A stretch of 64,000 bases of DNA from positions 1 to 64,000 of the forward strand of contig NZ_KB905846.1 of assembly GCF_000381065.1 (NCBI RefSeq), written 5' to 3'. The notes under the pieces were generated by a model that was given only the letters and a program-made list of their open reading frames with translations, had not been told where the DNA came from and did not search any database. The DNA is from Propionispira raffinosivorans DSM 20765 (lineage in GTDB: Bacteria; Bacillota; Negativicutes; Selenomonadales; Selenomonadaceae). Below, piece after piece: positions 37,310 through 47,512 of the stretch; the stretch's first letter is position 1; each line of letters starts with the position of its first letter. Both the position numbers and the translations under genes were made by a program.

Positions 37310-38095
37310 ATGAAACTAAATTTACCCCAAGCCCATTTCAGCCGTTTGATGCGTGCTATTGTTGAGTTTAATCTCATCAAAGAAAATGATCATATTTTAA
37401 TTGGTCTATCCGGCGGCAAAGACAGTATTTTTTTAACGTACGCCTTAGCTTGCATGCAAAAACGCTTGAAAAAAAAATTCACCCTTGGTGCACTCACCAT
37501 TAATCCGATGTTTACGGAAACTTTCGATACAACCCGTATTGCCGCTTTTTGCCAGGAACTTTCGATTCCATATTACACCCATGCGGTCGACATTGCTCAA
37601 ACCATAAAAGATCAAGCTGGCAAAGATCCGTGCTTTACATGTGCGTTTTTTCGCCGTGGTGCGATAAATCGCTTTGCCAAAGAGAATAATTATAATAAAA
37701 TTGCCTATGCCCATCATAACGATGATGCTGTGGAAACATTTCTCATGAGTCTATTTTATTCGGGGCAATTAAAAACCTTTTCGCCAAATACATATCTTAG
37801 CCGCACGGATCTGACCGTGATTCGACCGCTTATCTATTTTCGTGAACAAGAAATTCGCGATACCATTTCCATTCACGGTTTCAAGCCCGTACCTTCACCT
37901 TGCCCACTAGATGGACATACGACCAGGCAAGATGTCAAAGAGCTTATCGTAAAGCTCAGCCATGACAACCCTAGGCTGTATGAACATCTTGCTGCGGGTA
38001 TGCGCCAAAGTTCATTGGGAGAACTTTGGCCGGAAAGCAAAAATCGTAATCAAATGAAAGAGATCTATGCTGCCTATATGTATGGAGACATTTAA
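37310..38095 (+). CDS. TtcA-like tRNA 2-thiolation enzyme
   Basis: A 261-residue PP-loop ATPase: SGGKDS at 34-39, Cys108 and Cys111 (CFTC) and Cys198 (PSPCPLDGHTTRQ), the spacing of the iron-sulfur ligands of TtcA, which makes 2-thiocytidine in tRNA. The TilS C-domain is absent. It could also be a related thiolase for another position. It is on the plus strand, divergent from the pyrophosphatase gene. Confidence 0.8.
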   Translation: MKLNLPQAHFSRLMRAIVEFNLIKENDHILIGLSGGKDSIFLTYALACMQKRLKKKFTLGALTINPMFTETFDTTRIAAFCQELSIPYYTHAVDIAQTIKDQAGKDPCFTCAFFRRGAINRFAKENNYNKIAYAHHNDDAVETFLMSLFYSGQLKTFSPNTYLSRTDLTVIRPLIYFREQEIRDTISIHGFKPVPSPCPLDGHTTRQDVKELIVKLSHDNPRLYEHLAAGMRQSSLGELWPESKNRNQMKEIYAAYMYGDI

Positions 38096-38104
38096 GCTTC
38101 CCGC

Positions 38105-38141
38105 ACAAAATGCCAGAAGGATAAACCTTCTGGCATTTTGT
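38105..38141. terminator. Bidirectional terminator between convergent genes
   Basis: ACAAAATGCCAGAAGG and its exact reverse complement enclose a 5-nt loop, with T at the end of the stem on each strand. It serves the TtcA-like gene and the sulfatase-fold gene. Confidence 0.85.
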
Positions 38142-38148
38142 ATAAACT

Positions 38149-39861
38149 CTATTCTTCTTGAACTTTTCCTGTTTTGATTTCTGCATCATAGTCCTTGCCG
38201 CCAAAAATTCGTTTACGAGTGGTATCAAATTGTTCATCAATGATACTTTTCGTTGGATCGAATTCTGGTGTCTTGATGTCGGCAATTTCAAGCACGGTAT
38301 GGATCATATCGTCCGTCATATAAGGTCTATTGACAGCCGCCTGAATTTGTGCCCACTTATCAGGATAATTCGTCTTAAATTTGTCCGAAGCCCACATAAT
38401 AACAGGAATTTCGATCATCTGACGCGTTGGATTTTCTTCAATATGTCCGGTAAATCCACCTGTTTCATCGTAAATTGCTTCACTATGATCCGGCACATAA
38501 ATCACAATTGTTTCGTCATCGCGAAATTTGTCAATAATTCCGCTTACAATATAATCATTGTAGTAGAGAGCATTATCATATTGGGCGATAACTTCTTTCT
38601 TCTCATTTGGTATATTGAGTTTGATATCGTCTTTCGTAAATTTAGAAAAACTATACGGAAAGCGATTATAGTAGAGACCATGTCCACCCATAAGATGAAT
38701 TACATAGAAATTTTTATCGGCTTTTTCCTGTACAGCCCGATCTACTAGTGGAAACAGTTCACCATCAACAATCCCATAATCTTCCCGTGAATCACGAATT
38801 CTTGTAAATTCATGTTTCGTACTGTGTTCCGCATAGATCTGAGCTACATTACCCCAAACCCCGGAACTTTCCTGATTAGACAGCCAAAACGTCTTATACC
38901 CGGCTGCATTCATAACATCAATTAAATTATTATATTCATACCAGTCTTTATCCGATTCATAATCACAAAATGTAAACAATTTGCTTAAAACAGCTATGGT
39001 TGTCGAATGGGGACTCACACAATCCGTAAAGACACTAAGTTCATTTTTGGCTTTCAATGCATCCAAATTCGGTGTATTAGGGACATTATAGCCATAAAGA
39101 TGCATGTGATTCCGATTAGTGGACTCGCCTAGAATAAACACAATATTTCTAATTTTACTTTTATTTTCCGTTATTGCGATATCCGTATTGAGTTTAGACG
39201 TCAATGTATGATAAGCCTCCATATTTTTATAAGCAACTTCCGCTGAAGCATAGGCTCTTTGCATTGGCAGCAGCGGTTCACTATAGAAAAAATCTGTATA
39301 AACAACAAACATTCGCACTGTATAAACTAAACTAACACCCAAAATACCAAAAATAATTTTTCGCTGCACACGTCGACTAAAGTGCAAACGTGAAATAAGC
39401 TTATATTTTTTGATCGCAGTAAACAGCCCAATTAAGAAAACCCCTCCAATGATTTCTGCTGCACCAAAATACATATTACAAAATTCGAGTGCCTCACGCG
39501 AATTGGTTTCGAGCAAAGAGTTAACAATCCCCGCCCCAATTAAAGCTTTATAATTATACATAGCCACAAATTCAATCATAAACGGAATGCCGCTGCCAAC
39601 AACTAAAACGATCTTCATAATGTTTTTCAGTAGAGGATTACGGAAGATTTGCAGTAATGCTGTCACGAACGTTACACCCAAAAATAAGCTAAATCCATAC
39701 CCTATCATCACTTCGATCTTATCAGCATTCACCAAAGACCAAGCCAGCGTTGTATAGTTAAATAAAAAAAACAATACCATAAAAACTGCATTTTTACGAA
39801 ACAGTTTTTGTATCCGAATTGCCAAACGTAAAAATCTTATTTTCCACACACTTCTATTCAC
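38149..39861 (-). CDS. EptA/CptA-like phosphoethanolamine transferase (sulfatase fold)
   Basis: A 570-residue membrane enzyme. The first ~190 residues have about five hydrophobic segments; the rest is an exported alkaline-phosphatase/sulfatase domain starting with ILGESTNRNHMHLYGY (catalytic Thr248), followed by DCVSPH and a VYVPDHSEA metal site. Such enzymes add phosphoethanolamine to lipid A, core sugars or other envelope glycans, fitting a diderm cell. The GTG at 39861 has GAGGG upstream; the frame to 39897 lacks a ribosome site. Substrate unknown. Confidence 0.8.
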   Translation of the reverse strand: MNRSVWKIRFLRLAIRIQKLFRKNAVFMVLFFLFNYTTLAWSLVNADKIEVMIGYGFSLFLGVTFVTALLQIFRNPLLKNIMKIVLVVGSGIPFMIEFVAMYNYKALIGAGIVNSLLETNSREALEFCNMYFGAAEIIGGVFLIGLFTAIKKYKLISRLHFSRRVQRKIIFGILGVSLVYTVRMFVVYTDFFYSEPLLPMQRAYASAEVAYKNMEAYHTLTSKLNTDIAITENKSKIRNIVFILGESTNRNHMHLYGYNVPNTPNLDALKAKNELSVFTDCVSPHSTTIAVLSKLFTFCDYESDKDWYEYNNLIDVMNAAGYKTFWLSNQESSGVWGNVAQIYAEHSTKHEFTRIRDSREDYGIVDGELFPLVDRAVQEKADKNFYVIHLMGGHGLYYNRFPYSFSKFTKDDIKLNIPNEKKEVIAQYDNALYYNDYIVSGIIDKFRDDETIVIYVPDHSEAIYDETGGFTGHIEENPTRQMIEIPVIMWASDKFKTNYPDKWAQIQAAVNRPYMTDDMIHTVLEIADIKTPEFDPTKSIIDEQFDTTRKRIFGGKDYDAEIKTGKVQEE

Positions 39862-39972
39862 GTTTTTACCCTCACTCCAGCGATAGACTAAAACCAATAG
39901 TACATCTACACGATACTTAAAATAGTAAAATTCTTATTTAAAACTATCTTAGCATTACTACTATAGACTATA

Positions 39973-40046
39973 AACAACCTTTTTTCAATCTTTTTAAAAA
40001 ATAATTGAAAAAAGGTTGTTCCTGTTAAGCAGAACAACCTTTTTTC
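39973..40046 (-). terminator. Three-arm terminator region behind the his operon
   Basis: Arm B (40004-40021) can pair with arm C (40031-40046) to give a stem of about 14 bp with T6 on the minus strand, a good terminator of the his operon. Arm B can also pair with arm A (39973-39990), so the two hairpins exclude each other. Confidence 0.75.
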
Positions 40047-40053
40047 GACTATT

Positions 40054-40788
40054 TTATTTACCAACCGTTGCTGCATAAATGGCAAACTGACTTTCACCAT
40101 CTACACCAAGAACGGCATTTAAGCGTTCATCGTCAAATGCCCCGATCGCACAAACGCCGCTATTGATCGTCCGCGCTGCTAGATACAGATTCTGACAAAC
40201 ATGGCCTGCATCAAGATGGATATATCGATAGGCACGCTGACCGTACGCATAAGCCATTCGTTCTAAAACCGCCAGCCAAATAAAAGTCACAGCACAAGTT
40301 TTTACCATTTTTTGATTTTTAAAAGCAGGCACCATGACCGCATTCAATTCTTCGCCTGACTGAACCAGCAAAAGCGCATGTTCGAGTGCCAAAAAGCGAT
40401 ATAACCCTGGCGACACACCGTCTACGCGATTAATATAAAGATAGGTTTCCAGTGCATGCCGGGCTCCCGCTGACGGAACATTTCGAATGCTGGTACCTTG
40501 CGGCATAGCCATTTTAACACCTTGGGTGCACCACAACAAATAAGACAATTCGGCCAACGTCAATGGTGTTTCATGATACTGGCGGACACTCGTCCGAAGC
40601 TCGATTAATTCAAGAAAATTTATTTCCTGATCTGCCAGCATATCTGGTTCCGGCAATTTTATAATACTTGAATCCTCTGCATAGGGCAGCTGCAAAGGCG
40701 GCGGTATTAATTTTTTATCGCGAGCACAATCGCCACAGTTTGCACAAGTCGATTGTTTCATATATTCTCTGCCAATTGATTGTTCCAT
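40054..40788 (-). CDS. SagB-type nitroreductase-fold oxidoreductase
   Basis: A 244-residue flavin enzyme of the SagB/ThcOx family (LIELRTSVRQYHETPLTLAEL, SAGARHALETYLYINRV). Some SagB proteins oxidise azolines in peptide natural products, but many are lone enzymes of unknown role. The N-terminus carries CANCGDC (C-x2-C-x2-C). The ATG at 40788 has AAGGAG that overlaps the hisIE stop, so it is the last gene of the his operon. No peptide-modifying partner is visible. Confidence 0.78.
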   Translation of the reverse strand: MEQSIGREYMKQSTCANCGDCARDKKLIPPPLQLPYAEDSSIIKLPEPDMLADQEINFLELIELRTSVRQYHETPLTLAELSYLLWCTQGVKMAMPQGTSIRNVPSAGARHALETYLYINRVDGVSPGLYRFLALEHALLLVQSGEELNAVMVPAFKNQKMVKTCAVTFIWLAVLERMAYAYGQRAYRYIHLDAGHVCQNLYLAARTINSGVCAIGAFDDERLNAVLGVDGESQFAIYAATVGK

Positions 40789-40798
40789 GTACGACTCC

Positions 40799-41485
40799 TT
40801 AGTTTTCTTTATCCTCAAATCTATGGTATTTACCACCATTACGACGATTCAGCAGTTCACCGAACAATTCATCTGGTGAAATATTGTGAAAAGCCAACAG
40901 CACTAAACAATGATACCAAAGATCACCCATTTCATAAAGGATTTCTTCCTTATCCATGTTTTTCGATGCAATGATCGTTTCCGCTGCTTCTTCACCGATC
41001 TTTTTCAAAATTTTATCCTGTCCTTTTTCAAACAGATAATTTGTATAAGATCCTTTTACGGGGTTGATCTGACGATCCTTGATGACAGCATATAAATCAT
41101 TGAGAACTTCTGCCAGTGAACGCTCAACAGCAGCTTCGCCTTCTAAAACAGCAACTTTGGCGCCCGTATCCGTAAGACTGCGCCCGCTAAAGCAAGCATA
41201 CGTACCGGTATGACAAGCAACACCCGTCTGATGAACCCGCACTAAAAGCGTATCACCATCGCAGTCATATGAAATTTCTTTCACACGCTGCACATTACCA
41301 GATGTTTCACCTTTTTTCCATAAACTTTGCCGACTACGACTGAAAAAACATGTAAAGCCTGTGGCAATTGTTTTTTCCAGAGATTCTTTATTCATATAAG
41401 CAAGCATCAGAACTTGTCCATTTTCTTCTTGAACGATTGCTGGAACAAGTCCATTTTGATCAAATTTAACCTTATTCATATCCAT
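40799..41485 (-). CDS. hisI: Histidine biosynthesis bifunctional protein HisIE
   Basis: A 228-residue fusion. Residues 1-110 are phosphoribosyl-AMP cyclohydrolase (His[32 protein letters not shown]). Residues ~125-228 are phosphoribosyl-ATP pyrophosphatase (His[21 protein letters not shown]). The start ATG overlaps the hisF stop by one base. It performs steps two and three of the pathway. Confidence 0.93.
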   Translation of the reverse strand: MDMNKVKFDQNGLVPAIVQEENGQVLMLAYMNKESLEKTIATGFTCFFSRSRQSLWKKGETSGNVQRVKEISYDCDGDTLLVRVHQTGVACHTGTYACFSGRSLTDTGAKVAVLEGEAAVERSLAEVLNDLYAVIKDRQINPVKGSYTNYLFEKGQDKILKKIGEEAAETIIASKNMDKEEILYEMGDLWYHCLVLLAFHNISPDELFGELLNRRNGGKYHRFEDKEN

Positions 41486-42243
41486 TATAGCCTTACCTCC
41501 ACGCCACGTGATTTTAAATACTCTTTCACTTGTCTTACCGTAAATTGCCCATAATGAAAAACTGATGCGGCAAGCACAGCATCTGCTTTTCCGGCTGTAA
41601 GCACTTCGTAAAAATGTTCCATTTCACCAGCGCCGCCCGAAGCAATAACTGGTACATTAACAGCTTCTGAAACAGCTCGTGTTAAAGCAATATCATACCC
41701 ATCTTTTGTGCCGTCTTTATCCATACTCGTCAATAAAATTTCTCCCGCCCCCAAAGAAACGGCTTGCTTAATCCATTCAATACAATCAAGACCCGTTGGC
41801 GTACGTCCACCATTAATGTAAACTTCCCATTTATTTTCACCCGACTTGCGTGCATCAACAGCTAAAACAATACATTGACTGCCAAATTTTTCAGCCCCTT
41901 GGTGAATGAGTTCCGGGTTTTTAATAGCAGCTGTATTTAACGAAACTTTATCAGCTCCGGCTTTGAGCATTTTGCGCATATCTTGCGTCGAACGGATTCC
42001 CCCGCCAACCGTAAATGGAATAAAAACCTGCGACGCACAGCTTGAGGCAACCTGCACCATCGTATTACGTTCTTCATTCGAAGCCGTAATATCCAAGAAC
42101 ACAAGTTCATCCGCACCTTCTTTATCATAAATCGAAGCAAGTTCTACGGGATCTCCAGCATCGCGCAGTCCCACAAAATTCGTACCTTTAACAACACGAC
42201 CATCTTTTACGTCAAGACATGGAATAATTCGCTTTGTGTACAT
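41485..42243 (-). CDS. hisF: Imidazole glycerol phosphate synthase subunit HisF
   Basis: A 252-residue TIM barrel: [31 protein letters not shown], and [12 protein letters not shown]. With HisH it makes IGP and AICAR. The ATG at 42243 has AAAGGAGG seven bases before it; the site lies within the end of hisA. AICAR produced here feeds the pur pathway, also in this window. Confidence 0.94.
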   Translation of the reverse strand: MYTKRIIPCLDVKDGRVVKGTNFVGLRDAGDPVELASIYDKEGADELVFLDITASNEERNTMVQVASSCASQVFIPFTVGGGIRSTQDMRKMLKAGADKVSLNTAAIKNPELIHQGAEKFGSQCIVLAVDARKSGENKWEVYINGGRTPTGLDCIEWIKQAVSLGAGEILLTSMDKDGTKDGYDIALTRAVSEAVNVPVIASGGAGEMEHFYEVLTAGKADAVLAASVFHYGQFTVRQVKEYLKSRGVEVRL

Positions 42244-42244
42244 A

Positions 42245-42973
42245 CTATTCCTCCTTTGCAAAAGCTAAAGCATCTTCTAATACCAAGGAATTGGTATAAA
42301 TAGCTTTGCCGACAATGACACCTTCTACACCATCTTTACCAGCTGCTTTTACCTGGCGGATATCCGCCATTGAGCTGACCCCGCCTGAAGCAATCACTTT
42401 AAGTCCACTGGCTTTTGCGAGTTTAGCCGTTGCTTCTACATTAACACCCGACAGCGTTCCATCACGCGAAATATCCGTGTATATAATCCGTTCAACTCCG
42501 ACTTGTGCCATTTCCACGGCCAGTTTAACTGCTTCAACATTACCAGATACGCCCCAACCGTCTACTGCCACAATACCAGCTTTGGCATCAATGCCAACAA
42601 CAATTTTTGAACCAAATTTCGCACAGGCTGCTTTCACAAGTTCAGGACTGCGTACAGCAATTGAACCTAAGATCACTCTCGCAATACCCATCTCCAAAAG
42701 CATTTCAATATTTTCCAAGGTGCGAATTCCCCCACCTAACTGGATTGGTATGTTCACCGTTTGCAAAATCGCTTCAATTGCCGTTGCATTCATTGTTTTT
42801 CCAGCCAATGCACCATCCAAATCAACAACATGCAAAAATTCAGCACCTTTATCAGCCCACTGTTTCGCCATAACTTCCGGTTGATCGGCAAAAATTGTTT
42901 CCTGGTTGAAATCACCTTTGGTCAGCCTAACACATTTTCCATTACGAATATCAATTGCGGGGAAAATAATCAT
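42245..42973 (-). CDS. hisA: ProFAR isomerase HisA
   Basis: A 242-residue TIM barrel: [41 protein letters not shown] and VIASGGVSS. It performs the Amadori step before HisHF. It overlaps or abuts hisF on its 3' side; a 56-base gap holding a repeat half separates it from hisH. Confidence 0.94.
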   Translation of the reverse strand: MIIFPAIDIRNGKCVRLTKGDFNQETIFADQPEVMAKQWADKGAEFLHVVDLDGALAGKTMNATAIEAILQTVNIPIQLGGGIRTLENIEMLLEMGIARVILGSIAVRSPELVKAACAKFGSKIVVGIDAKAGIVAVDGWGVSGNVEAVKLAVEMAQVGVERIIYTDISRDGTLSGVNVEATAKLAKASGLKVIASGGVSSMADIRQVKAAGKDGVEGVIVGKAIYTNSLVLEDALAFAKEE

Positions 42974-43003
42974 TATTTCGTATCCTCCTGCTAAAAAATA
43001 TAT

Positions 43004-43033
43004 AGAATATTGAATGCAACTTATCTATATTAT
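43004..43033. repeat. Half copy of the palindromic repeat, between hisA and hisH
   Basis: AATATTGAATGCAACTTAT plus CTATATTATA matches the right end of the element at 50525-50599 with about three changes in 26 bases. No left arm is seen. It lies in the largest gap inside the his operon. Confidence 0.5.
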
Positions 43034-43635
43034 ACGCTTTTAATAAAATTTTTTAAGATCAAAAGTCCAATATCACCGGATTTTTCCGGATGAAACTGCG
43101 TGGCCTGGATATTTTTTTGTGCCACAGCTGCGGTTACCTGCTGACCATACTCGGTAATCGCGGTGATAACCGAAGGGTCTTCGGGAACTGCATAATAGCT
43201 ATGCACAAAATAAACATAAGGTGACTTTGGTAAAGAGTGAAAAAGGGGTGAGGCCGCGGCAAGTTCCAAAGAATTCCATCCCATATGAGGAATTTTAAGT
43301 GCCGGCGCATAAATTTTTTTAACCATACCTTTAATAATGCCCAGTCCCGCTATACCTGGTGATTCTTCACTGCCCTCAAACAAGATCTGCAAACCAACAC
43401 AAATCCCTAAAAATGGTTTACCAGTAGCAACAGCATCTAGAATCGTCGGAATCAGACCTGACTCAATCAGATTTTGCATACAGTCACCAAATGCCCCAAC
43501 GCCTGGTAAAACTATTTTATCAGCTTTTGCTATTTCTTCGGCATCACTTGTCACAATTACGTCGGCGCCGAGCTTGACGAACGCTTTTTCTACGCTAAAT
43601 AAATTTCCGACCCCATAATCGATGATCGCTATCAT
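43030..43635 (-). CDS. hisH: Imidazole glycerol phosphate synthase glutaminase HisH
   Basis: A 201-residue class I glutaminase: IDYGVGNLFSVEKA, catalytic Cys in GICVGLQIL, and the HPEKSG end with its His/Glu. It supplies ammonia to HisF. The start has GGAGGG upstream. Confidence 0.94.
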   Translation of the reverse strand: MIAIIDYGVGNLFSVEKAFVKLGADVIVTSDAEEIAKADKIVLPGVGAFGDCMQNLIESGLIPTILDAVATGKPFLGICVGLQILFEGSEESPGIAGLGIIKGMVKKIYAPALKIPHMGWNSLELAAASPLFHSLPKSPYVYFVHSYYAVPEDPSVITAITEYGQQVTAAVAQKNIQATQFHPEKSGDIGLLILKNFIKSV

Positions 43636-43654
43636 AGTTCAACCCTCCATTAGC

Positions 43655-44239
43655 TTAAAGTGTTCCTTTTGTCGACATCACACCATGAATCCGCGGATTT
43701 TTCTGGACGGCCTGACCCAAGGCTTGACCTAAAGCTTTAAAAATCGCTTCCACTTTATGATGTGAATTGCTGCCATATACTATTTTTACATGCAGAGTAA
43801 TTCCGGACTGCATACTAAAGGCCCGCAAAAATTCTTCCGTCAATTGGCTGTCATATTGTCCAATCATCGGTGCCATTTCGCCCGCATCGTAAACCAGATA
43901 AGGGCGACCGCTTATATCGAGTGAAACCTGTGCCAGCGTTTCATCCATGGGTACAAAGCTAGTCCCATACCGCACAATCCCTGCTTTATCGCCAAGAGCC
44001 GCTTTTACAGCCTGCCCTAAAGCTAATCCAATATCTTCGACAGTGTGATGACCATCTACGGCTAAATCACCATCACACTTTATCAACGTATCAAACAAAC
44101 CATGTTTACTAAATAGAATCAGCATATGATCAAAAAAACCAATACCAGTATCAATATCGGCTACGCCTTCACCGTCGGCATTGAATTTGACCTGAATATC
44201 TGTTTCTGATGTTTGTCGAACAATTTTTGCCTCACGCAT
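43655..44239 (-). CDS. hisB: Imidazoleglycerol-phosphate dehydratase HisB
   Basis: A 194-residue single-function dehydratase: GIGFFDHML, DGHHTVEDIGLALGQA and NSHHKVEAIFKALGQAL metal-binding motifs. There is no phosphatase half, so the histidinol-phosphate phosphatase must be elsewhere. Confidence 0.94.
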   Translation of the reverse strand: MREAKIVRQTSETDIQVKFNADGEGVADIDTGIGFFDHMLILFSKHGLFDTLIKCDGDLAVDGHHTVEDIGLALGQAVKAALGDKAGIVRYGTSFVPMDETLAQVSLDISGRPYLVYDAGEMAPMIGQYDSQLTEEFLRAFSMQSGITLHVKIVYGSNSHHKVEAIFKALGQALGQAVQKNPRIHGVMSTKGTL

Positions 44240-44245
44240 CGAAAA

Positions 44246-45304
44246 TCAAACCCTTTCCATAAAGTCTTTTAGCGCTTTGAACCATGCATCATTTTCTTCC
44301 CGGCGGCCAATTGTGATACGCAGACAATTGGTGAGCCTTGGTGCATTGCCAAAACTACGCACACCAATCCGAATATTTTCCAAATACGCATTGAGTTCAA
44401 CCGCTTTATCATATTTTATTAAAATAAAGTTGGTTTCGGATGGATAAACGGTTAGCGCTGGCAATGTTTTGAGCTGCTTGATCATTCGTTTTCGTTCGGC
44501 GATAAATATTTGGATACGCGGAACAAATTCATGCCGCATTTGATATACAATATCAGCCGTAACAAGTGATAATACATTAACATGATATGGCATACATGCT
44601 TTATCAATCATTGCCGTAATTTCTTTTGCTGCCAGCATGTAACCAACTCTTGCCGCTGCAAGACCGTACGCCTTTGAAAAAGTTCTGGCAACAAGCAGCT
44701 GCGGATATTTAGAAAGCACCCCCGCTGCCGATTCACCATAAAATTCCACATAAGCTTCATCAATGACAAACGGACAAGTGATGTTTTGCGCGATATATTC
44801 AATCGTCCCTAACGGAACCACATTTCCAGTTGGATTATTTGGCGTACAAATCACTGCCAATGCCGCCTTGGAACTTTTAACCGCCGTAATAAATTTTTCG
44901 GCATCCAGTGAATAATCTTCTTCAAGTTCCACCGGGACCCCAATCGACTCACTATATTTTGCATAAATACCATACATCGAAAAAGATGGCTGCGGATAAA
45001 CAATTTTGCGATTTTTCCCACCAAAGGCGAAAAACAATTTTTCCAGTATTTCGCTCGAACCATTACCAATGAGAATATTTTCGGTCTGCAAAGCAAAATT
45101 TGCGGCAATTTGTTCTTTCAAGTCATCCATTTCCGTGTTTGGATAGCGATTAAATTCCAGTCGTGATAATCGCCCCATAACCCGATCTTCTACAATCGGC
45201 GGCAAATTCATATTGCATTCATTCGCATTTATTTTTATATTCCAGTCTTCTTCTGCTGTATCATACGTTGGTAGATCAGCAAGACCCTCTCTATATTTCA
45301 ACAA
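44246..45304 (-). CDS. hisC: Histidinol-phosphate aminotransferase HisC
   Basis: A 352-residue class I/II PLP enzyme: GNGSSEIL, TPNNPTGN, DEAYVEF and the PLP lysine in RTFSKAYGLA. It directly follows hisD; the frame starts with TTG (two in a row), with the ribosome site inside the hisD end. An internal start further on is possible but the N-terminus is well conserved. Confidence 0.92.
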   Translation of the reverse strand: MLKYREGLADLPTYDTAEEDWNIKINANECNMNLPPIVEDRVMGRLSRLEFNRYPNTEMDDLKEQIAANFALQTENILIGNGSSEILEKLFFAFGGKNRKIVYPQPSFSMYGIYAKYSESIGVPVELEEDYSLDAEKFITAVKSSKAALAVICTPNNPTGNVVPLGTIEYIAQNITCPFVIDEAYVEFYGESAAGVLSKYPQLLVARTFSKAYGLAAARVGYMLAAKEITAMIDKACMPYHVNVLSLVTADIVYQMRHEFVPRIQIFIAERKRMIKQLKTLPALTVYPSETNFILIKYDKAVELNAYLENIRIGVRSFGNAPRLTNCLRITIGRREENDAWFKALKDFMERV

Positions 45305-46648
45305 TTACTTCATCCCTCTCAATCGAATTGCGTTCGCATGGGCATCAAGCCCTTCTGCTTTGGCTAAACGAATAATATCATCCTGTACGGCCATAAGCGC
45401 TGGCTGCGTATAGGAAATAATACTCGTTCGTTTCATAAAAGTTTCTACATTCAGCACCGAATAAAATCGTGCCGTGCCCCCCGTTGGTAATACATGATTT
45501 GGTCCGGCAAAATAATCTCCCAATGGTTCTGGCGAATAAGGTCCAAGAAAAACCGCCCCCGCATGCCTTACATAAGGTAAAAGTTCAAAGGGCTGCGCCG
45601 TTAAAATCTCCATGTGTTCCGGTGCTGACACATTAGCAAGTTCCATAGCCTGCGTTAAAGTTTCAGCAATCACAATCAAACCATTTTTATCTAATGAAGC
45701 TCTGGCAATCTCCTGCCTTGGCAAATTTGCCAGCTGCAGTTCAAGTTCCTTTTGTACCTGCTTTGCCAGTTCTTCACTATCAGTAATCACGATGCTGGAA
45801 GCCAGCGTGTCATGTTCAGCCTGGCTGAGCATATCTGCTGCTGTATAGACCGGATCCGCTGTTTTATCCGCTACAATAAGTATTTCACTTGGTCCTGCCA
45901 GCATATCAATATCGCAATGTCCGTATACTGCTTTTTTGGCCAATGTAACGAATATATTTCCCGGACCGGTAATTTTATCGACACGGGGAATGGATTGTGT
46001 ACCAAAAGCCATCGCGGCAATTGCTTGTGCCCCACCGATTTTAAAAATCTTCGTAACACCGGCTTCACGAGCCGCAATTAAAACATAAGGATTGATCTTG
46101 CCATCCAGGGCCGGCGGCACCATCATGATGATTTCTCCAACACCTGCTACCGCAGCTGGAACCGCATTCATAATCACAGAAGAAGGATACGAAGCCGTTC
46201 CCCCTGGTACATAAATCCCGACCCGATCAAGTGGAATCAATGCCTGTCCCAAAATCGAACCATGCTCCCGATACGTCATCCAAGATTTTGGTTTTTGTTC
46301 CATATGATAGGACCGTACATTAGCCGCCGCTTTTTTTAGTGAGTCCACAACCGCTGGATCCGCTTCTTTATCTGCCGCTGCATATTCTTCTGCTGTCACT
46401 AGAAAGTCAGATGGGGAAAAATCAACACCATCAATCAGTTTTGTATATTTCATAGCGGCTGCATCACCGTCTTCACGCACAGCCTGTACGATTTTATCAA
46501 CAACCTGCGATGCGGTTAAATCCTGACCAAACAAGATTTTATTTTTTTCCTGAATCTTTGGATTTAGCACAACCTCATCAAAGGCTGGTTTCATCAACAT
46601 TTGTTTTATTTGTTCTATGCCAAGTTCTTTTGCGCGGACAATTTTCAT
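45305..46648 (-). CDS. hisD: Histidinol dehydrogenase HisD
   Basis: A 447-residue NAD enzyme that performs the last two steps. Motifs include [43 protein letters not shown] and the zinc/catalytic QAEHD and PNHVLPT. Its ATG overlaps the hisG stop (ATGA). Confidence 0.95.
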   Translation of the reverse strand: MKIVRAKELGIEQIKQMLMKPAFDEVVLNPKIQEKNKILFGQDLTASQVVDKIVQAVREDGDAAAMKYTKLIDGVDFSPSDFLVTAEEYAAADKEADPAVVDSLKKAAANVRSYHMEQKPKSWMTYREHGSILGQALIPLDRVGIYVPGGTASYPSSVIMNAVPAAVAGVGEIIMMVPPALDGKINPYVLIAAREAGVTKIFKIGGAQAIAAMAFGTQSIPRVDKITGPGNIFVTLAKKAVYGHCDIDMLAGPSEILIVADKTADPVYTAADMLSQAEHDTLASSIVITDSEELAKQVQKELELQLANLPRQEIARASLDKNGLIVIAETLTQAMELANVSAPEHMEILTAQPFELLPYVRHAGAVFLGPYSPEPLGDYFAGPNHVLPTGGTARFYSVLNVETFMKRTSIISYTQPALMAVQDDIIRLAKAEGLDAHANAIRLRGMK

Positions 46649-47310
46649 TTTGCTTCACCGCTTTCTAGTATTTGGCGTAAATCTTCTACCATTTGATTAA
46701 TGCGATTGAATTTCATTTTAAAACTAACACGATTGGCAATGAGCCTCGCCGTAGCATCCGCAATATAAGCAATTTCTTCTAAATTATTTTCTTTAAGCGT
46801 TGTACCTGTTTCAACAATATCGACAATACTTTCGGACAAACCAACAATTGGACCTAACTCAATTGACCCATTGAGTTTAATGAATTCCATCTGCATTCCT
46901 TTGCTATTAAAAAAATGTTCCGCCGTTTTAGGAAATTTCGTTGCAACTCTGGTGTGCATATAATCTGTTAATTTAGCCCGCTTAGCATCTTTCGGCACTG
47001 CCATCATCAAATGACATCTGCCAAATTTTAAATCAAGCAACTCATAAACATCTTTTTCCTCTTCCATCAGGACATCTTTACCAATAATACCAATATCCGC
47101 TGCACCATATTCAACATACGTCGGCACATCTGCTGTTTTTGTTATAATAAATTTAATCTTTTTTTCTTCATTTGTAATGACAAGTTTTCTTGACTTCTCA
47201 TGTAAATTTTCTGCAGTATAACCGATCTTAGCAAGCAGCTCGGCCGAAATTGAAAATAATTTCCCTTTGGGTAATGCAATTGTTAAATATTCCATATCAC
47301 TTGAAGTCAT
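46645..47310 (-). CDS. hisG: ATP phosphoribosyltransferase, short form HisG(S)
   Basis: A 221-residue catalytic subunit (LTIALPKGKLF, GIIGKDVLMEE, DIVETGTTLKENNL). It lacks the C-terminal regulatory domain of the ~300-residue long form, so it needs HisZ, which is encoded at 48995-50179. It is the first gene of the his operon; ATG at 47310 has CGGAGG eight bases upstream. Confidence 0.93.
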   Translation of the reverse strand: MTSSDMEYLTIALPKGKLFSISAELLAKIGYTAENLHEKSRKLVITNEEKKIKFIITKTADVPTYVEYGAADIGIIGKDVLMEEEKDVYELLDLKFGRCHLMMAVPKDAKRAKLTDYMHTRVATKFPKTAEHFFNSKGMQMEFIKLNGSIELGPIVGLSESIVDIVETGTTLKENNLEEIAYIADATARLIANRVSFKMKFNRINQMVEDLRQILESGEAK

Positions 47311-47365
47311 AAAATAGCCTCCGATGTTTTATTTCTTTAGTTGTTTAAAGTAATAATATGTTACT

Positions 47366-47394
47366 ATATTAGCATCAAAATTTTAATTAGTCAA
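47366..47394 (-). promoter_or_regulatory. Promoter of the his operon
   Basis: On the minus strand TTGACT (47389-47394) and TAATAT (47366-47371) are 17 bp apart. A short inverted repeat AGTAA...TTACT (47349-47365) lies at the start point and could be an operator. I see no T-box or attenuator in the leader. Confidence 0.6.
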
Positions 47395-47512
47395 TATATT
47401 TTACAGGGTTTTCACCTAAGACGTAGAATAGATATAAAGTGCTAATTTTAACGTATACTAACAAGACTGGCATCTTAGAAAAGCTTTTTGGTAACAAAGG
47501 AGAGAATTTTAT

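Noticed and set aside
47311..47512. T-box or histidine leader peptide before hisG
   Set aside because: No AGGGTGG-type T-box core and no His-codon run is seen.
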